NCBI GenBank assembly: GCA_018697195.1
Contig: CM031864.1
Coordinates: 16,256,263-16,320,262, forward strand
Source: Certhia americana
Lineage: Eukaryota; Chordata; Aves; Passeriformes; Certhiidae
DNA length: 64,000 nucleotides
Direction: 5' to 3'
In this document: positions 1 through 12,100 of the stretch, one piece after another
How positions within the stretch are numbered: the first letter of the stretch is position 1
Layout of the letters: every line of letters starts with the position of its first letter
Translations under genes and position numbers: made by a program
Notes under the pieces: generated by a model
What the model was told of the DNA's origin: nothing
Databases searched by the model: none
The model's input: only the letters and a program-made list of their open reading frames with translations

Positions 1-160
1 GAATAATGAAGATAATAAAAGATGTTTCTAAAAATGGGCACAATAACAGCAAATTTCATCAAGCCGCGCGCTCTGATTAATCTGCTCTTGCAAATCAGCA
101 GTGAGGGGGGACGCGTGATTACCCTGGCGGCGGCCGGCAGCAGGCGGCAGCCTGGCCCCG
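1..160. promoter_or_regulatory. Left flank of CpG island with homeodomain/octamer-like motifs
   Basis: An AT-rich lead-in changes within about 60 bases to CpG-rich sequence (GCCGCGCGC at 63-71, ACGCGT near 111-116). Between these sits a compact set of recognisable motifs: TGATTAAT at 74-81, which matches HNF1/PBX-HOX-type sites, and TTGCAAATCA at 89-98, an octamer-like site. A GTGATTACC follows near 115-123. Such a mix of homeodomain and POU sites beside a CpG island is typical of developmental promoters or enhancers. No exon, TATA box or splice site can be supported, so the transcribed strand and the gene are unknown. The motif matches are seen in the sequence; the regulatory role is inference. 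Confidence 0.35.
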
Positions 161-161
161 G

Positions 162-281
162 CCCTGCCCCTGCCCCTGCCCCTGCCCCTGCCCCTGCCCC
201 TGCCCCTGCCCCTGCCCCTGCCCCNNNNNNNNNNGCCCCTGCCCCTGCCCCTGCCCCTGCCCCTGCCCCTGCCCCTGCCCC
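162..281. repeat. (CCCCTG)n hexanucleotide array interrupted by an assembly gap
   Basis: A tandem hexamer, CCCCTG on + and CAGGGG on -, gives about ten copies before the gap and about eight after it. Ten Ns stand at 225-234. Because the repeat is on both sides of the Ns, the true copy number is unknown. Both ends grade into related GC-rich text (CCCCGG on the left, CCCCGGCTCCCG on the right), so the edges are approximate. The G-rich minus strand has runs of four Gs every six bases and could form G-quadruplexes. In one frame it would encode alternating Ala-Pro on + and Gly-Arg on -, but nothing indicates translation. Confidence 0.95.
225..234. other. Assembly gap (10 N)
   Basis: Ten consecutive Ns lie inside the hexamer array. 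The round number suggests a placeholder of unspecified length rather than ten unread bases. Confidence 0.98.
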
Positions 282-560
282 GGCTCCCGCACCCGCCCGA
301 GGCTCGGTGGCAGCGCCAGCGGCCGCTCTGGGCAGCCTCCGGCATGGGGCTGCCGAGCCCGAGGCGCCCCGGGGACCCGCTCCGCTGCGGCACAGCTCCG
401 GGGGCAGCGGCGGGGCCAGAGATGTCTCCCGGCCCGTGCGCCCCTTGTCCGCAGGGGGGGCCCGAGGCTGCGCCAACCGTGCGGGCACCGCCCGCTCTGC
501 CCCGCGCCTAGGCCAGGGCAAAGCTCTGCCCTTCAGGCTGCCCTGAGCAAACCGCCGCTG

Positions 561-2632
561 TCCCGCAAGCCCAAGGCCTTTCCTAGAAAATGCAGTTTCC
601 AGCCGTCCTGGTAGGGGCCCTTTAAGACTGGACAAGGTCTAGTTCGGGCCACTGAGCACCCGCAGTTTCAGCGCAGCCTTTCAGTCCTACCAACGCTCCT
701 TTATTTCCAAGAATAAGCCCTGCCATGTGTGTCGCCATCCAACCTTTACACTGATGGAGCCCCTCATGACACAACGCATCACCCAATACTTCACACAGCA
801 GTCTCTGCTCTACACAGATGAAAACAGTGCCAAACTGCTGGCCACGCTGCTATCTGGCTCAAGTGTTGGTAGCCATAAAATACTACTTTCAGACATACTG
901 CTCAGTTTACCCTGATTTAGCTACTCCCATGAGGGTCCAACTCCACAGATTTCACTGGCATTAATTAGTGCTTTTCACAAGACCGGAATTTTTTACAGAT
1001 TGAAAAAAAAATAATTTTTTTGAGAAAACAGTTATGCTGCTTCCTGAAGCTGATGCGTAGGCTGGCAGTGGACACTACTGGAAGCAGGAAAGTAATCCAA
1101 AAAGCAGTATCTTTTTAGAAAACAGCCACTACACTCTTTTAAAGCATTTAGAAATAATCATTTAGGAAGAAATTACTTCATTGGAATTACTCGTAGATCT
1201 ATTTACAGGATCAAGCCCCAAAGTGTTTATCTGTAGATACAGTTTACTATTCAGTTGCCTGAAACAAGTGATCTGTCAGATCACTAAACAATTTCATTGA
1301 ATGAGAACATTTCACTACATGTAATATTTAAGTGCTTTATAGCCAAAATACAAGATACTGTCTATTTTAATTGCACAAATTCTTTTACTCAAATTATGGA
1401 TCAATCCACTTTAACAACCAGAATTTGTTTGAAGTAAAGAGTACATACTTCATTGCAGAATGGAAACTTCAATACTAGACACTCCAAGGAAAAGTCTTAT
1501 ATCAGTCTACTGGAAAACAAAAAAACCCCATCATTTTCTCCTGTCTATGGTCATTTTTAAGCTGCAGTTCCATCTATTTAATTTAGTGAAAAAAACACAT
1601 TACTGCCTTAAATATGAAGAAGACTGTCTGCCCTTTGTGGCAAGTAGATCCCCTTCATCTTTCCTTTTGTATTGATACTAAACAAGTGTTTAATTCCAGT
1701 TATTAAATCTATGTACAGCACTATATACACCTCAATACAGTTTGGTATACCATAATTAATACAAAGATCTCATGGGTAAATTGCATTCAGTACATACAAA
1801 AGCACTTAAGTTACTCAAAACTAGAATGAGCAGTTTTTTCATGAGCTTGATGGATACCCGCAGACCTGCATAGCAAGCAAGAAAAAGGTTTGATTGTGTT
1901 ATTAGGCATAGAGGGAATTGTTTCATTAGGGAAATAGGGACAGATCCCACTATTCAGAATACAAATCTATATTTTGCAGCTATGAAGATAGCTCTTAATG
2001 CTATCCTTATTTTATTTTCTCCTAATACTTGAGGAATAATTCCGTTCCCAGTGTATGTCAGGGCAGCCTTAAAAGTGTTACAAATTCAGCAACTTTGCCA
2101 CTGAACCTAAGGATCCTCTTTTTGGCTGTCTATCAATGAAGCACATCTGCTGCACATAAGCACAAAACAGGCAAGAGCCAAAGGGAGAACTGAGGAACAT
2201 AAACGAGTTTTGTATGAACCAAGAGTCCTCCCACTAAACAGTACAACCATGGAACAGGACTCAGGATTCTGAGCCCAAGGGGTTTGTAAATGTAGGAGTC
2301 AAAGATACCACTAATAAGGGAGACTATGTTAAAAAAATACGTATGACTGTAACTTTGGATTTGATTTCTGATAGACATGATGTATTTGGGGTCAAAGCTA
2401 GCTGTTATAATGAATTGGGTTCTATGCGAGTTTAAAACAGACATTAAGGTCACTCCAAACTTGAACTACATCCAAACTGGTGTCAAAGCAGCAGATGGAA
2501 GAGTTTCAGTTGATCTTATTTCTTCTATTCTCAACTTGATGAAATTCTGAGTCAACAAAAGGATGTGATGACTGCCAAGATGTGAAATAATGAAAGGGCC
2601 ACAATGACAAAAAAACAAAAATTGGTGCTGTC
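561..2632. other. Gene-free AT-rich interval
   Basis: GC content falls quickly after 560. The first 160 bases are transitional and could be the shore of the island. Beyond that there are only chance open frames of up to about 106 codons, broken by AT-rich stops, with no codon bias or convincing splice sites. No tandem repeat or mobile-element end was recognised. Confidence 0.6.
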
Positions 2633-2652
2633 ATATATATATATATTTATAT
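2633..2652. repeat. (AT)n microsatellite
   Basis: Seven AT dinucleotides in a row are followed by TTATAT, forming a short AT-rich simple repeat. Confidence 0.85.
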
Positions 2653-5600
2653 GTGTTGCACAATATGTCTTGCTATATTACTTGTGGAGAAGAAGGAAAG
2701 AGGTAGAGAAGAGTTGCACTCTCCTAAACATCTGAAGGACGTTACAGGTCAGGTTCAGTAACAGAACTGATTATGCCTTGATTGCCCTGAATGATGCTTA
2801 TGAAAAGAAGGAAAGAGGCCACAGGCACTGAAAGTCAACACCAAGTACTCAGAGCATTCCACACAGGATAGGTGATAAAGAGAAGGGGCTTAAGTGTGTG
2901 TCCCAGATGGCAGGCAAAAGTATACTTTCCTCCCTGTTCTAAACTACAGACTCATTCAGGTGCTGAGGTTTCTTTCCAACATCATGAGTCATTCTTAGGA
3001 CAAAATCATATCCCAAAGATAAGTGGTGATTCTGAAAGGGAACTTGTGGAGAATATTTTGCACAGTCATAAGAGTTGATACTTTAACATACATTTCTCTG
3101 TGGCTAGCATATTTCCATGCTTTCCACCACAGTTCAGCCTAGAAATAAGTTAAAAAATATTCAAAGCTGGCATAATCAGTATTTTCTCATCAATGATCAA
3201 TCTTTTTTGATAAAATGTAGTCTCAAATAGCTCTCCTATACAGTTAGGTTGCAATGTGTAATAAAATGGAAATTAATTGTATTTTCACAATAAAATATCT
3301 AGGCAAAAATAGTAATTCCACTGAACAATTCTGCTTTGCACAGAATCGAGACATATAGGTATACACTTGGCATAATCATAGAAAGATGGGAGAACCAAAA
3401 TCAAAAGGAAAGTTTCACAGTTTGATCCAACAATCATAAGGAGGATTTAATGGAATTCTTAACAGCTAAATATTTAGATTTGGATATCAGGCTATCACTT
3501 GGTATGTAAGGATTCAAACAGAAATGCAATTATTGGGGTTTTAGATCAGTTTTGAGGCAAAGTTTAGTTAATTTTTAACTTACACAATTGCTATAAAAAA
3601 TTGTTTGATCACTAGAAAAATTTTCTTATGCTTATATAGCAAAATTTTGGTATTTCAAATATACATTTGCTAGCAGCTAAATCAGAATACTATATGCTGA
3701 TGATTCAAATATCAGGTAGTCCAGAATTTCTGTAGCACAGTCACAGCGGAAGTACTTGCATGCAGGTCATCATAGTGACAGTACCTAGCATAACTACTAC
3801 AGGATTTATTTTGTTGGTTTTTTAAAAAAAATATTCCCAATTCTTTTAACTAATACATTTTCCAAAATTTTTAAAACCCCAAGACTTAGGAGTTTAGTGT
3901 ATTTTAGTGTATTTTTCCAAAACAAGTGACACCAGAAAAACCTGACTCCACGTGAACCTTAAAGCTGGAAGAGCTTGAGTGGGAGCTTCTGAAAAAAGGC
4001 AGATATCCTTTCCAATTTCTATTGTAAAAAAGCTTGAATGAAATGGTGAATTCAAGGCAAGATTCTTTCCATTCTGTCTTTCCCCACTGCCAGACAAACC
4101 TTTCTTTCAGCCAAGGCCCAAAGGTGGGATGCAATGTGTGACAGATTCACAATTACTTCTGTAGCCTTAGTATTAGAATTCATTATTTTGTGCAAAATGT
4201 GTTCAACAGTAGAAGTGAGTGTCAAAGTGTGTGAAAAAAGAGTGCAGCAGAGGCTAAATGCAGTGAAATGCCTTGTAATGTGGAAAGTTTGAAAACTGTG
4301 TAAACAGGCTTTGACAATATCCCTTACAATAAGAAGAAATTGAGAAGTTCAGTAAGATAGTAGTAACAGATTTTAATAATCAAAAAGCAGATGTTTGATT
4401 AAGCAGTATTTGCAGTTCTCAGATGATAATATATGTTGATATGAATCTGATTTGATTTTGAAGAATCATCTTTTATTTCCTCCTTTTTTTGAGCACTACC
4501 ATTATTACTCCATTAGAAGTCACTATCAAGACATCTTTGTCTGATAGTAGGACTGGGAATAATTAGATTTAGTCCAGTTCAGTCCCGTCTAATGACTATG
4601 GTGCATTGACTTAAGACCTGACCTTTGTTGACTAATTAAAAGGATTCTGTATCAGATGCAACTGTTGTGATTGTTTTTGATGCCCTACAACACTTTTGGT
4701 CAGAAAAAACATTCCAGTTTGCTATTCTCTGCATGTTTTAGTTTGGTTATTTTCCATCTTTGAAGAGAATAAATGTGTTGTTAATTCTTTGCCTTTCCAT
4801 CCAAAATACTGTTTAAAAATGTTATTAAGTTCTCACATCAATGAAACAGTAATTCAGAGATACCGAGACTGTGCAATATCTGGATAAACTTATGATTTAA
4901 AAAAGCAGGAACAGTTTTTATCGACAGGGTTGAGGGTTTTTTCCCTCCTTTCTCCCTTTCCTCTGCTTTCCCATTCTTAGAATGCCTATGGATCCTATGT
5001 TCTGCTCCACCAAACATTCTAGTATTGTATCTACATAGATTCTACCCAGACAGCATCCTAAAATGCAGATCATCAGTATATCCGTTTTTGACCCCCAGTG
5101 TTCCAAAGAAAGACTGACATAATTTTACAACTCTCACAGGAAATTGTTCCATTTTAAGTTTCACTTGGTCTTAGCTGACAGTTTTCAGGCAGAAGCAAAA
5201 TTACACTGCTCTTAGTACAGATTGAATGAGCTCTCATTGCAATGGAAGGAAAGGATTAAGGCTCATTTTTCCTTCACCTCTGATTTCTACAGTTCCTAAG
5301 TGGAGTTTGTGGGTTTTATCTGCAGAGCCTCTCAATGTCTTCACAGGCTAAGTCAATCTGGGAAGCTGTATTAGATGTTATGTACTGCCTTTATCATGTA
5401 GCTGCCCTGTTTCCTTTTATAGTCACGGTTAACCTGTCAATGTACTTGCTATGAAACAAGCTTTCTGTGACCATTCCAGCTGGGTTTTTTTCATTGTATC
5501 TTGAAATTGTGTATGATGTTCTTCCATGCTAACTGGCCCTAAAGACTGTAAACTTCAGCTAAGTGTCCTGCCATACTTCAAAAAAGAAAGAAAAATTCAA

Positions 5601-8600
5601 AACTGGCCAGCTGACATAACTTCTATCATACTATTGGATTGGATTTCTTCCTATGGGAGATTTCCCTTCAAACCTTACACCATTACATTGTGTAAGTTGA
5701 GTTTTGTAGAAATTTTCTTATTTTAAATGTTCCTTTTTATTTGCTAGTCTGTAGCTGTTCCTAGATTAGTAATGGAGAAGACAGATAAAAAGGTGTCACA
5801 TAAACTGCTGACCTGGCTTAAAGATTGATGAAAGCTAGAGACTGTATTTCTTGCACCAATTCTCGTAACTAGGGCTCATACTATCACATATTTAGTCGTA
5901 CTTGATGACATTTGGTTATGCAATGTGCTTTTTTCCTGTAGCAAAGGAATTGCTGTGCAATACTAAATATTGTTGTGCAATACTAACTTCCATATAACAA
6001 CAAGGAGCAATGGACAATCACAATAATCTTATTAGAAAGCTGACGTTAAAGGGTTATTTTACCAGAATGTTAAATTCACTATTGAATTGCACAAACAGCA
6101 TTATATACAATGAAGAAAATCCAATGGGGAAATCTTCACCCAAAAATAGCAGTGTCACTAAGAAACATTGTGGGGCAATTTTCTCTGGCTTGTTCAGCAT
6201 CATCAAACCATTAATTCTAGATGATACTTGCAATGACACTCCTCCAGAGGAACAATATTAGGCATTCACTTGTATGATATTCACCTTGTATGAAGAAAAT
6301 GAATAAAAAATGAAGTTCTTCACTGTGAACTATTCCCAGCTAGCTATTTTCATTTTAAAAAATGTTTATTTTACTTTGACAGTCTGAAGGTTAAATTAAC
6401 TCTGTGTTTTCTTTTCTACTGTGAAGTTAGTGGGAAGACTCAGAGCATACTGCTGCCTCTTAAGATGGTAAAGGAAGCCATAAAATATAGCCGAAATGTT
6501 AATACTCTAACACTATTAAATGTCTAAGTCATAGATTCATCAAAAACTTTCTGACCAGTGATGCTTTGTTCTGTCTAGAGCATACAAGATCTTGATTACT
6601 GATACAGAGCCATGGGAAATAAAAATGAATTAGGATGCTGCTTCAAATTAAACATTCCCAGGGATGCATTTTGAATGCCATGCAATGTTTCCTATGCATT
6701 CCACAACATGCATCTGTATTACTCCAGCAGAGATACTGTTCCTGAGCCAAATACAGAAAGGATTTAGATTCTTGTATACATTTAAGGATTTGATCCCAAT
6801 TAACTGCCATTGCCTAAACAAGAGAGAGTATTTTGACCACCCTGACTACGAAAAAGGCATAAAAGTGTATTGCCATGCATATGTGCCTTTGTCCTTCTTA
6901 ATAAAGCAATGTAAACAGAATTTGGGACATACTTGACACCACAAATTTTTTAACTGCCTTCTCTCTATCATTAGTGAATCTTAACTGAATTCACGTGGAT
7001 GGAGAGTTTTCTAAACAGTGAGGATTATTTGAAAAGGCTGAAATTACCCATCTTTTAGCTGAGGCTAGCAGAATCTATGTGGAGACTAGCACGTGTCACT
7101 GCAGTCATGTCACAAAATACACACACACTGCACTGGGCAGCTACACTGAGAGTCATACCAGCTTTCTCTAAAATAAACTTGTAAAGCAGACCAGTAGTGG
7201 AGATATTTGCCACCATCTCATATTTGAAATATTTGTTCTGTGCTCTAGCTGAAAAACCACAACCTATTTCTTACACTACTTATGCCTCATTGTTCAAAAT
7301 GTACTTGCCTCTTATGAAGGGCTGCTACATCATTAACTGAATGAAAATCCTAAATATACGGAGTCATACCAACTATTTGTAGAATATCTTTTAAAAGTAT
7401 ATCTGCAGTTGGATATTCAGACTGACTAGTTGTCTTAATTTATGCAAATATAGCCTATAGCTAAAAGCTTTGTATATTTGTTTCCCTATGGTATCAGTAT
7501 TCAAAAAATAGGACATTCTTTCAAGGGCATTTTATAAACGTAGAACTATAATTTATATAGCAAATTAAAGCTCATACAAAATGTGTGCACTGAGCTACAG
7601 ATTAACATATTTAATTTCACTATTACCTGCAAACCTATTTTTTTCCATGCACTGCTCTAATTAGCCATATAAAATCAAATCAATATATTGTAAGCAATTA
7701 TTTTAGTGGGAGTAGAAAGAGAATCTGAATTAAATATATGGTAAGAGATAATATCTTATGGAAATTAATATAATGATTTGTGTCAAGAAAAATGTGTTCT
7801 AGCTAAATTTTATAATATAGTTTGGAGTTCAAACATATGACTCATGTAGAAGTTGTAGTTTTATAGCTCCTAAGATGTTAGACTGTGGATCTGCTTTTAA
7901 GTTCCTTATTAATGTGCCAGTGCTCATTCTTTGATATCTACTGATTGTCAGTAACTCCTGCCATTTCCTATTGTAAAATTTCTCCTATTATGAATATTCA
8001 CTCCCCCTACAGTCAAATGTGTAAACTGTTAGTAACTCTGTATGTTAAAAGAAGAATTTTTTTCCATTATTTAAATGGATAAATCATACCTAGCTCTTCA
8101 TATTTTTTTGGTTTTTAATTTTTATTTTTGTAACTATTTACTTGAGAGAATTAAATGATGGTACATATCAAAAAGCAACCTTTCTTTCATTGAAATCAAA
8201 AAGTATTCCTATAAAGAGTGATTTTTTTTCTTTACCACTTTATCCTCAAGAAGTATGAAAGTTAACTAAGAAAAGTCTTCTTAAGGAGCTAAGAAAACAA
8301 AAAGTGATCCATGTGATAATGAACTTCAGTGGTTTCCTCCTAATAGAGTTTCCAATTGTGATGGTATTCAGACAGCACAAACCATTTTCTAGGAGTAAGA
8401 GCATTTAGCTGATCAAGTTGCTGCAATTCAGAATTTTGCACTCAAGTTCAATTGTGGAGTCGGCAATATTGGCCACAGTTAAGTTCCTTTGAAAAGAAGG
8501 AAACCAGACTCAGTTCCTCTTGCTTCTTGCTCATGATCTCACAATATGCAGCAAAATACAAGGCTAACTACATGGAAGTCTGATGACTGCATAACTATCT

Positions 8601-9166
8601 TTTGATCTTAAAGCAACTCTTCCCCATTTCTTGGCATAGAAGTTGCTGTCTGACATAGCTGCCTTATACCTCTACTCTGCCCTGGAAGATAACATGGAAT
8701 CTTACTGCTTGGAAGGGCATTCCTAAAAAAGCAAGTAGAAAATAAAGTCTTTTAGAAAATGTACAAAAAATTGCATTATATTTTTACCTTTTTGTCTCCA
8801 GCATCACACAAGAATAGCTAATGCACAAGAAACTTCCTGGATCTAGAACTGTGAAGAAAAGTTTTCCCATCTCATGAAAACTCAAAGCTTCCAGATGCTT
8901 TACTGTTTCCTATCTGAATAAACCAGTGAACACTACAAAAATACAGTGCACACAGGCATGTTCTAGTTCTTCCCTTAGCATTCTCTCGAATTCCAGCTGA
9001 GCATCCTGACCATTTGAAGTCTGAGGTAAGTTGTTCTCAAACTTCCCACTGTAACCTTTTTATCTTCTATGAACAGGAAATCTTCATTTGAAGAACCTGT
9101 ACCTGGACAGAACATCAACTACTGACCAGCTTTAAGCAGCTGTGTTATATACATAAATAAGCACAT
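2653..9166. other. Gene-free AT-rich interval
   Basis: No exon supported. The longest open frames here (90 codons at 6,664-6,936; 83 codons at 6,010-6,261) show no recognisable protein. A local duplication of the string TGTGCAATACTAA occurs near 5,954-5,987. Several stretches resemble ordinary intron or intergenic DNA, with T-rich tracts at 8,100-8,130 and 8,221-8,231. Confidence 0.6.
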
Positions 9167-9180
9167 ACACACACACACAC
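9167..9180. repeat. (AC)n microsatellite
   Basis: Seven uninterrupted AC dinucleotides, preceded by GCACAT. Confidence 0.85.
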
Positions 9181-12100
9181 GTTCTCCTGTGAAAAAGCTG
9201 GGTTTGGACAAATCATCATCTCAAGTGAAACTCACTCTGTTTTACAAATCCAAAATAGTTTCCCTAACTATAGGAGTAATAATCCCCAATCTTCTATATT
9301 CAAGTGTACAAGTAAAAGAAGTGCATACAAAATATTTTTATTTAAAACTTTCCTTAACATTGTAGGACAAATAGGCAACATGGCCTCAACCCAACCTGTA
9401 AAAATATCTGGAAGAACTTCAAATGTGACAGCTAAACTTGCACTCAACATAAAGTGCAAGTAGGAGTGACAGAAAAAGTGACAGACAAATTAAGGAGCTA
9501 CCTCTGTTTTAGCAATTTTTTTTGTGACAGCATTTTAAAAGTTTGCTGGGCAATTACTCTAAAATGACAGTGTACTGCTGAGCAGGTAGTACACTGAGTA
9601 CATAAAAGAAGTTGTCAATAGCTATTTCAATAGGCACTTCTAAACCTCACAGGAGCTTTACTATACATCATTACATCATTAAAATATTAATTTATATCAG
9701 CTTTTACAGATGTAAAATTGTTGCTGCACCTATTTTGCTAATTAACTCTGACATTTATGCTTTTGCATAAATGTTACATTCTTCAGAGATGGCTCATTTC
9801 TACATGCTAGTTACTAGTCTGTGGATTGAATCAACCTTGTAATATCAGAACCAAAAGACTAAGTACCCAAATATGGAGAACATTTGGGTCAGTGATGCAC
9901 TTTTGCATTTAATTTTTCTTCCTCAGTTTCTTCAGATGTCTAAGTCCACCCTTTGGGCTGCTGTAAAGGAATTATTTCCATGTAGCATTTTAAAGGCGGG
10001 TTCATTTTATTGTAGCAGAAATTACATCGAGTTGTGATTTTTTTTCAAAAGAAAATGGTTTGCCTACAAAGCAAATACAAATATGGTCATGTAACAGAAA
10101 ATTCTCAAGTAATACTAGTGAAGAAATATTTTGCATTTGCTTTATATTATATACCTTCCGTGTGCTTTTTTATACATATTTGCTCAGTATTAATAATGGA
10201 CCACTTTAGCAGTTTAAAGATTCTCTGCATATTTCAGTAAAAATGGAGTAGGTTTTCTTTTCCTCACACATAACAGAGATTTTCCAATCATTTTAAGGAA
10301 GTACTGTCCTAATCTCCCCAAACAAAGTGACTAGTTACATTTTTCATCACATTACTCTGGCTGATGAGGTGTCAGAATAAGATGATCCAAACTTACTTTA
10401 TATCAGAATTATTCAAGTAATTCTAATGTCTTTAGCAAAAAATATAAATCCTGGATAAACTCTGCTAATGGAGGGTCAAGGCACAGATAAATAGGGTTTT
10501 CCACTTCCATGCTACAAGTTTGAATCTATTCTACTTTAGTATTGTCCAGAAATTATTAGGTGTAAGCTGGCCTGTATTAAGTTCCCTGTAGGAAACCAGT
10601 ACTAAAACAGATGGAGATATACAATGCTACAATATTTTGTATATAATGAAAGGACTTATGAGCCATCCAGGACTCTGTTCTATCTCATCAACACTTTCAA
10701 TGTTAGTGTGTAAATGTGGGGGAAAAGGTAAATGTTATCCAAGAGGACTTCCCATCAACCACCTCAAATATCTCACAAATATCTTGTGCTCTTTCCCCAG
10801 CCCTTCATACAGATTTGTACTTGGTGTCATCTTATGGCTCAGGTTTTCATGCTTGACTTTGCATTCTGCTGCTACAGAACAGAGCCAGTGTGACAGCCTA
10901 GTACGAATGACATAAATTCTCAGAAATTCTTAAACATTTCTAGTTTTAAAGAGCAACATATTAGAATAGTATTGATAGAGGTAAAGCCAATTCAATTTTT
11001 TCTGAAATTAAAGGGTTTTTTAAGCAACTTAATACAAAGCAGTCCCTGTAATTAATAGGCTATAGCTGGAGCAAGCATGTGTTTCCAAATAGTACATGCT
11101 CAAATGCACACTCAGATCATTTTCTTCATTCAGATAGAAAACATGTGGGGAAGATGTTTCCAGTGAAATCATACCCAGTCCTGTAGGTGAAATGCACACT
11201 GAACTCTGGTGCATTGGCTGCAATGTATCTGAAGTCCTGTAACTGTCAATCTTAATCCCAGCTCTCTATCTGTTTAAAGGCAGTGCACTTACTGAAGAAT
11301 AGTTCACAAGCTCTCATGCACTATTCACAAAATGAACAGTATGAAATTTTGCACTTTTAAGATTCTCTTTCACATCAAACCCCAGTTTTATTCAGATGCT
11401 GCAATATCTGGATTCATGTGCAGCATTACCACAAAATAATACAACACTTTGAAGCCCAGGTCTCCGTTAGATCCTGCTAGCCAATATGCAGGAGGTATGG
11501 TACTATGTTAAAAGAGTAACTTTAATCCTGAAATATTTATTAAAAGCTGACTTCCAAATTCTGGAAGTTTGAGCCACATATCATTAAGTTTTGACCAGCA
11601 GTTATATGCACAGTTCAAACACACTTCTAAACATCTGGTCAATAGCTGCACCTTATCTAAGTATTGAAAGTCATCCTCATTGATTTTGTAAGAAAATGAC
11701 CAAAATTCACAATACAGAAAAGAAATACCATGCTGTACAGTACTTTTAAAAATTATAGAATGGTTATAAAATAATTCACAGCGATGCATATCACTACACA
11801 TAAAATGTGTATTTTGAAGATTTGTACCATTTCTTCAATCACACTCATAGGAAGTAAAATAATGCAAAAGCAACAGTACAGAATTTAGATGATATTGACA
11901 TTAAACTATGCATCACCTACTCTATGTGTTATGAACTAAACTTAAATCTACATCATTAAGGAAATTCAGCAGTAAGAAAACAGTTTTCCCCTGATAAGTG
12001 GCAAAACTTGCAATACACATTTCTTTCACTGAATTAACTTCTCCCTAGTTTCAACAGTTCAACTGGAGTGTCAAAGAATGCCTTTAGTAACACACGGGTT

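Larger units (their letters stand above)
60..560. promoter_or_regulatory. CpG island 1
   Basis: About 500 bases of very high GC content with frequent CpG, in marked contrast to the AT-rich DNA that begins near 570. It contains NotI-like GCGGCCGC and GGCGGCGGCCGGC strings and the hexamer array. Islands of this type in vertebrates usually mark promoters of housekeeping or developmental genes. No ATG followed by a credible coding segment and donor was recognised. The gene it serves may lie to the left of the window, or may start here with a non-coding first exon. Open frames cross the island on both strands, but they mostly translate the hexamer array and have the composition of random GC-rich DNA. 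Confidence 0.7.

Noticed and set aside
22..546. 174-codon frame encoding an Ala-Pro repeat
   Set aside because: It is the hexamer array read in one frame, includes the assembly gap, and the opposite strand is equally open (Gly-Arg).
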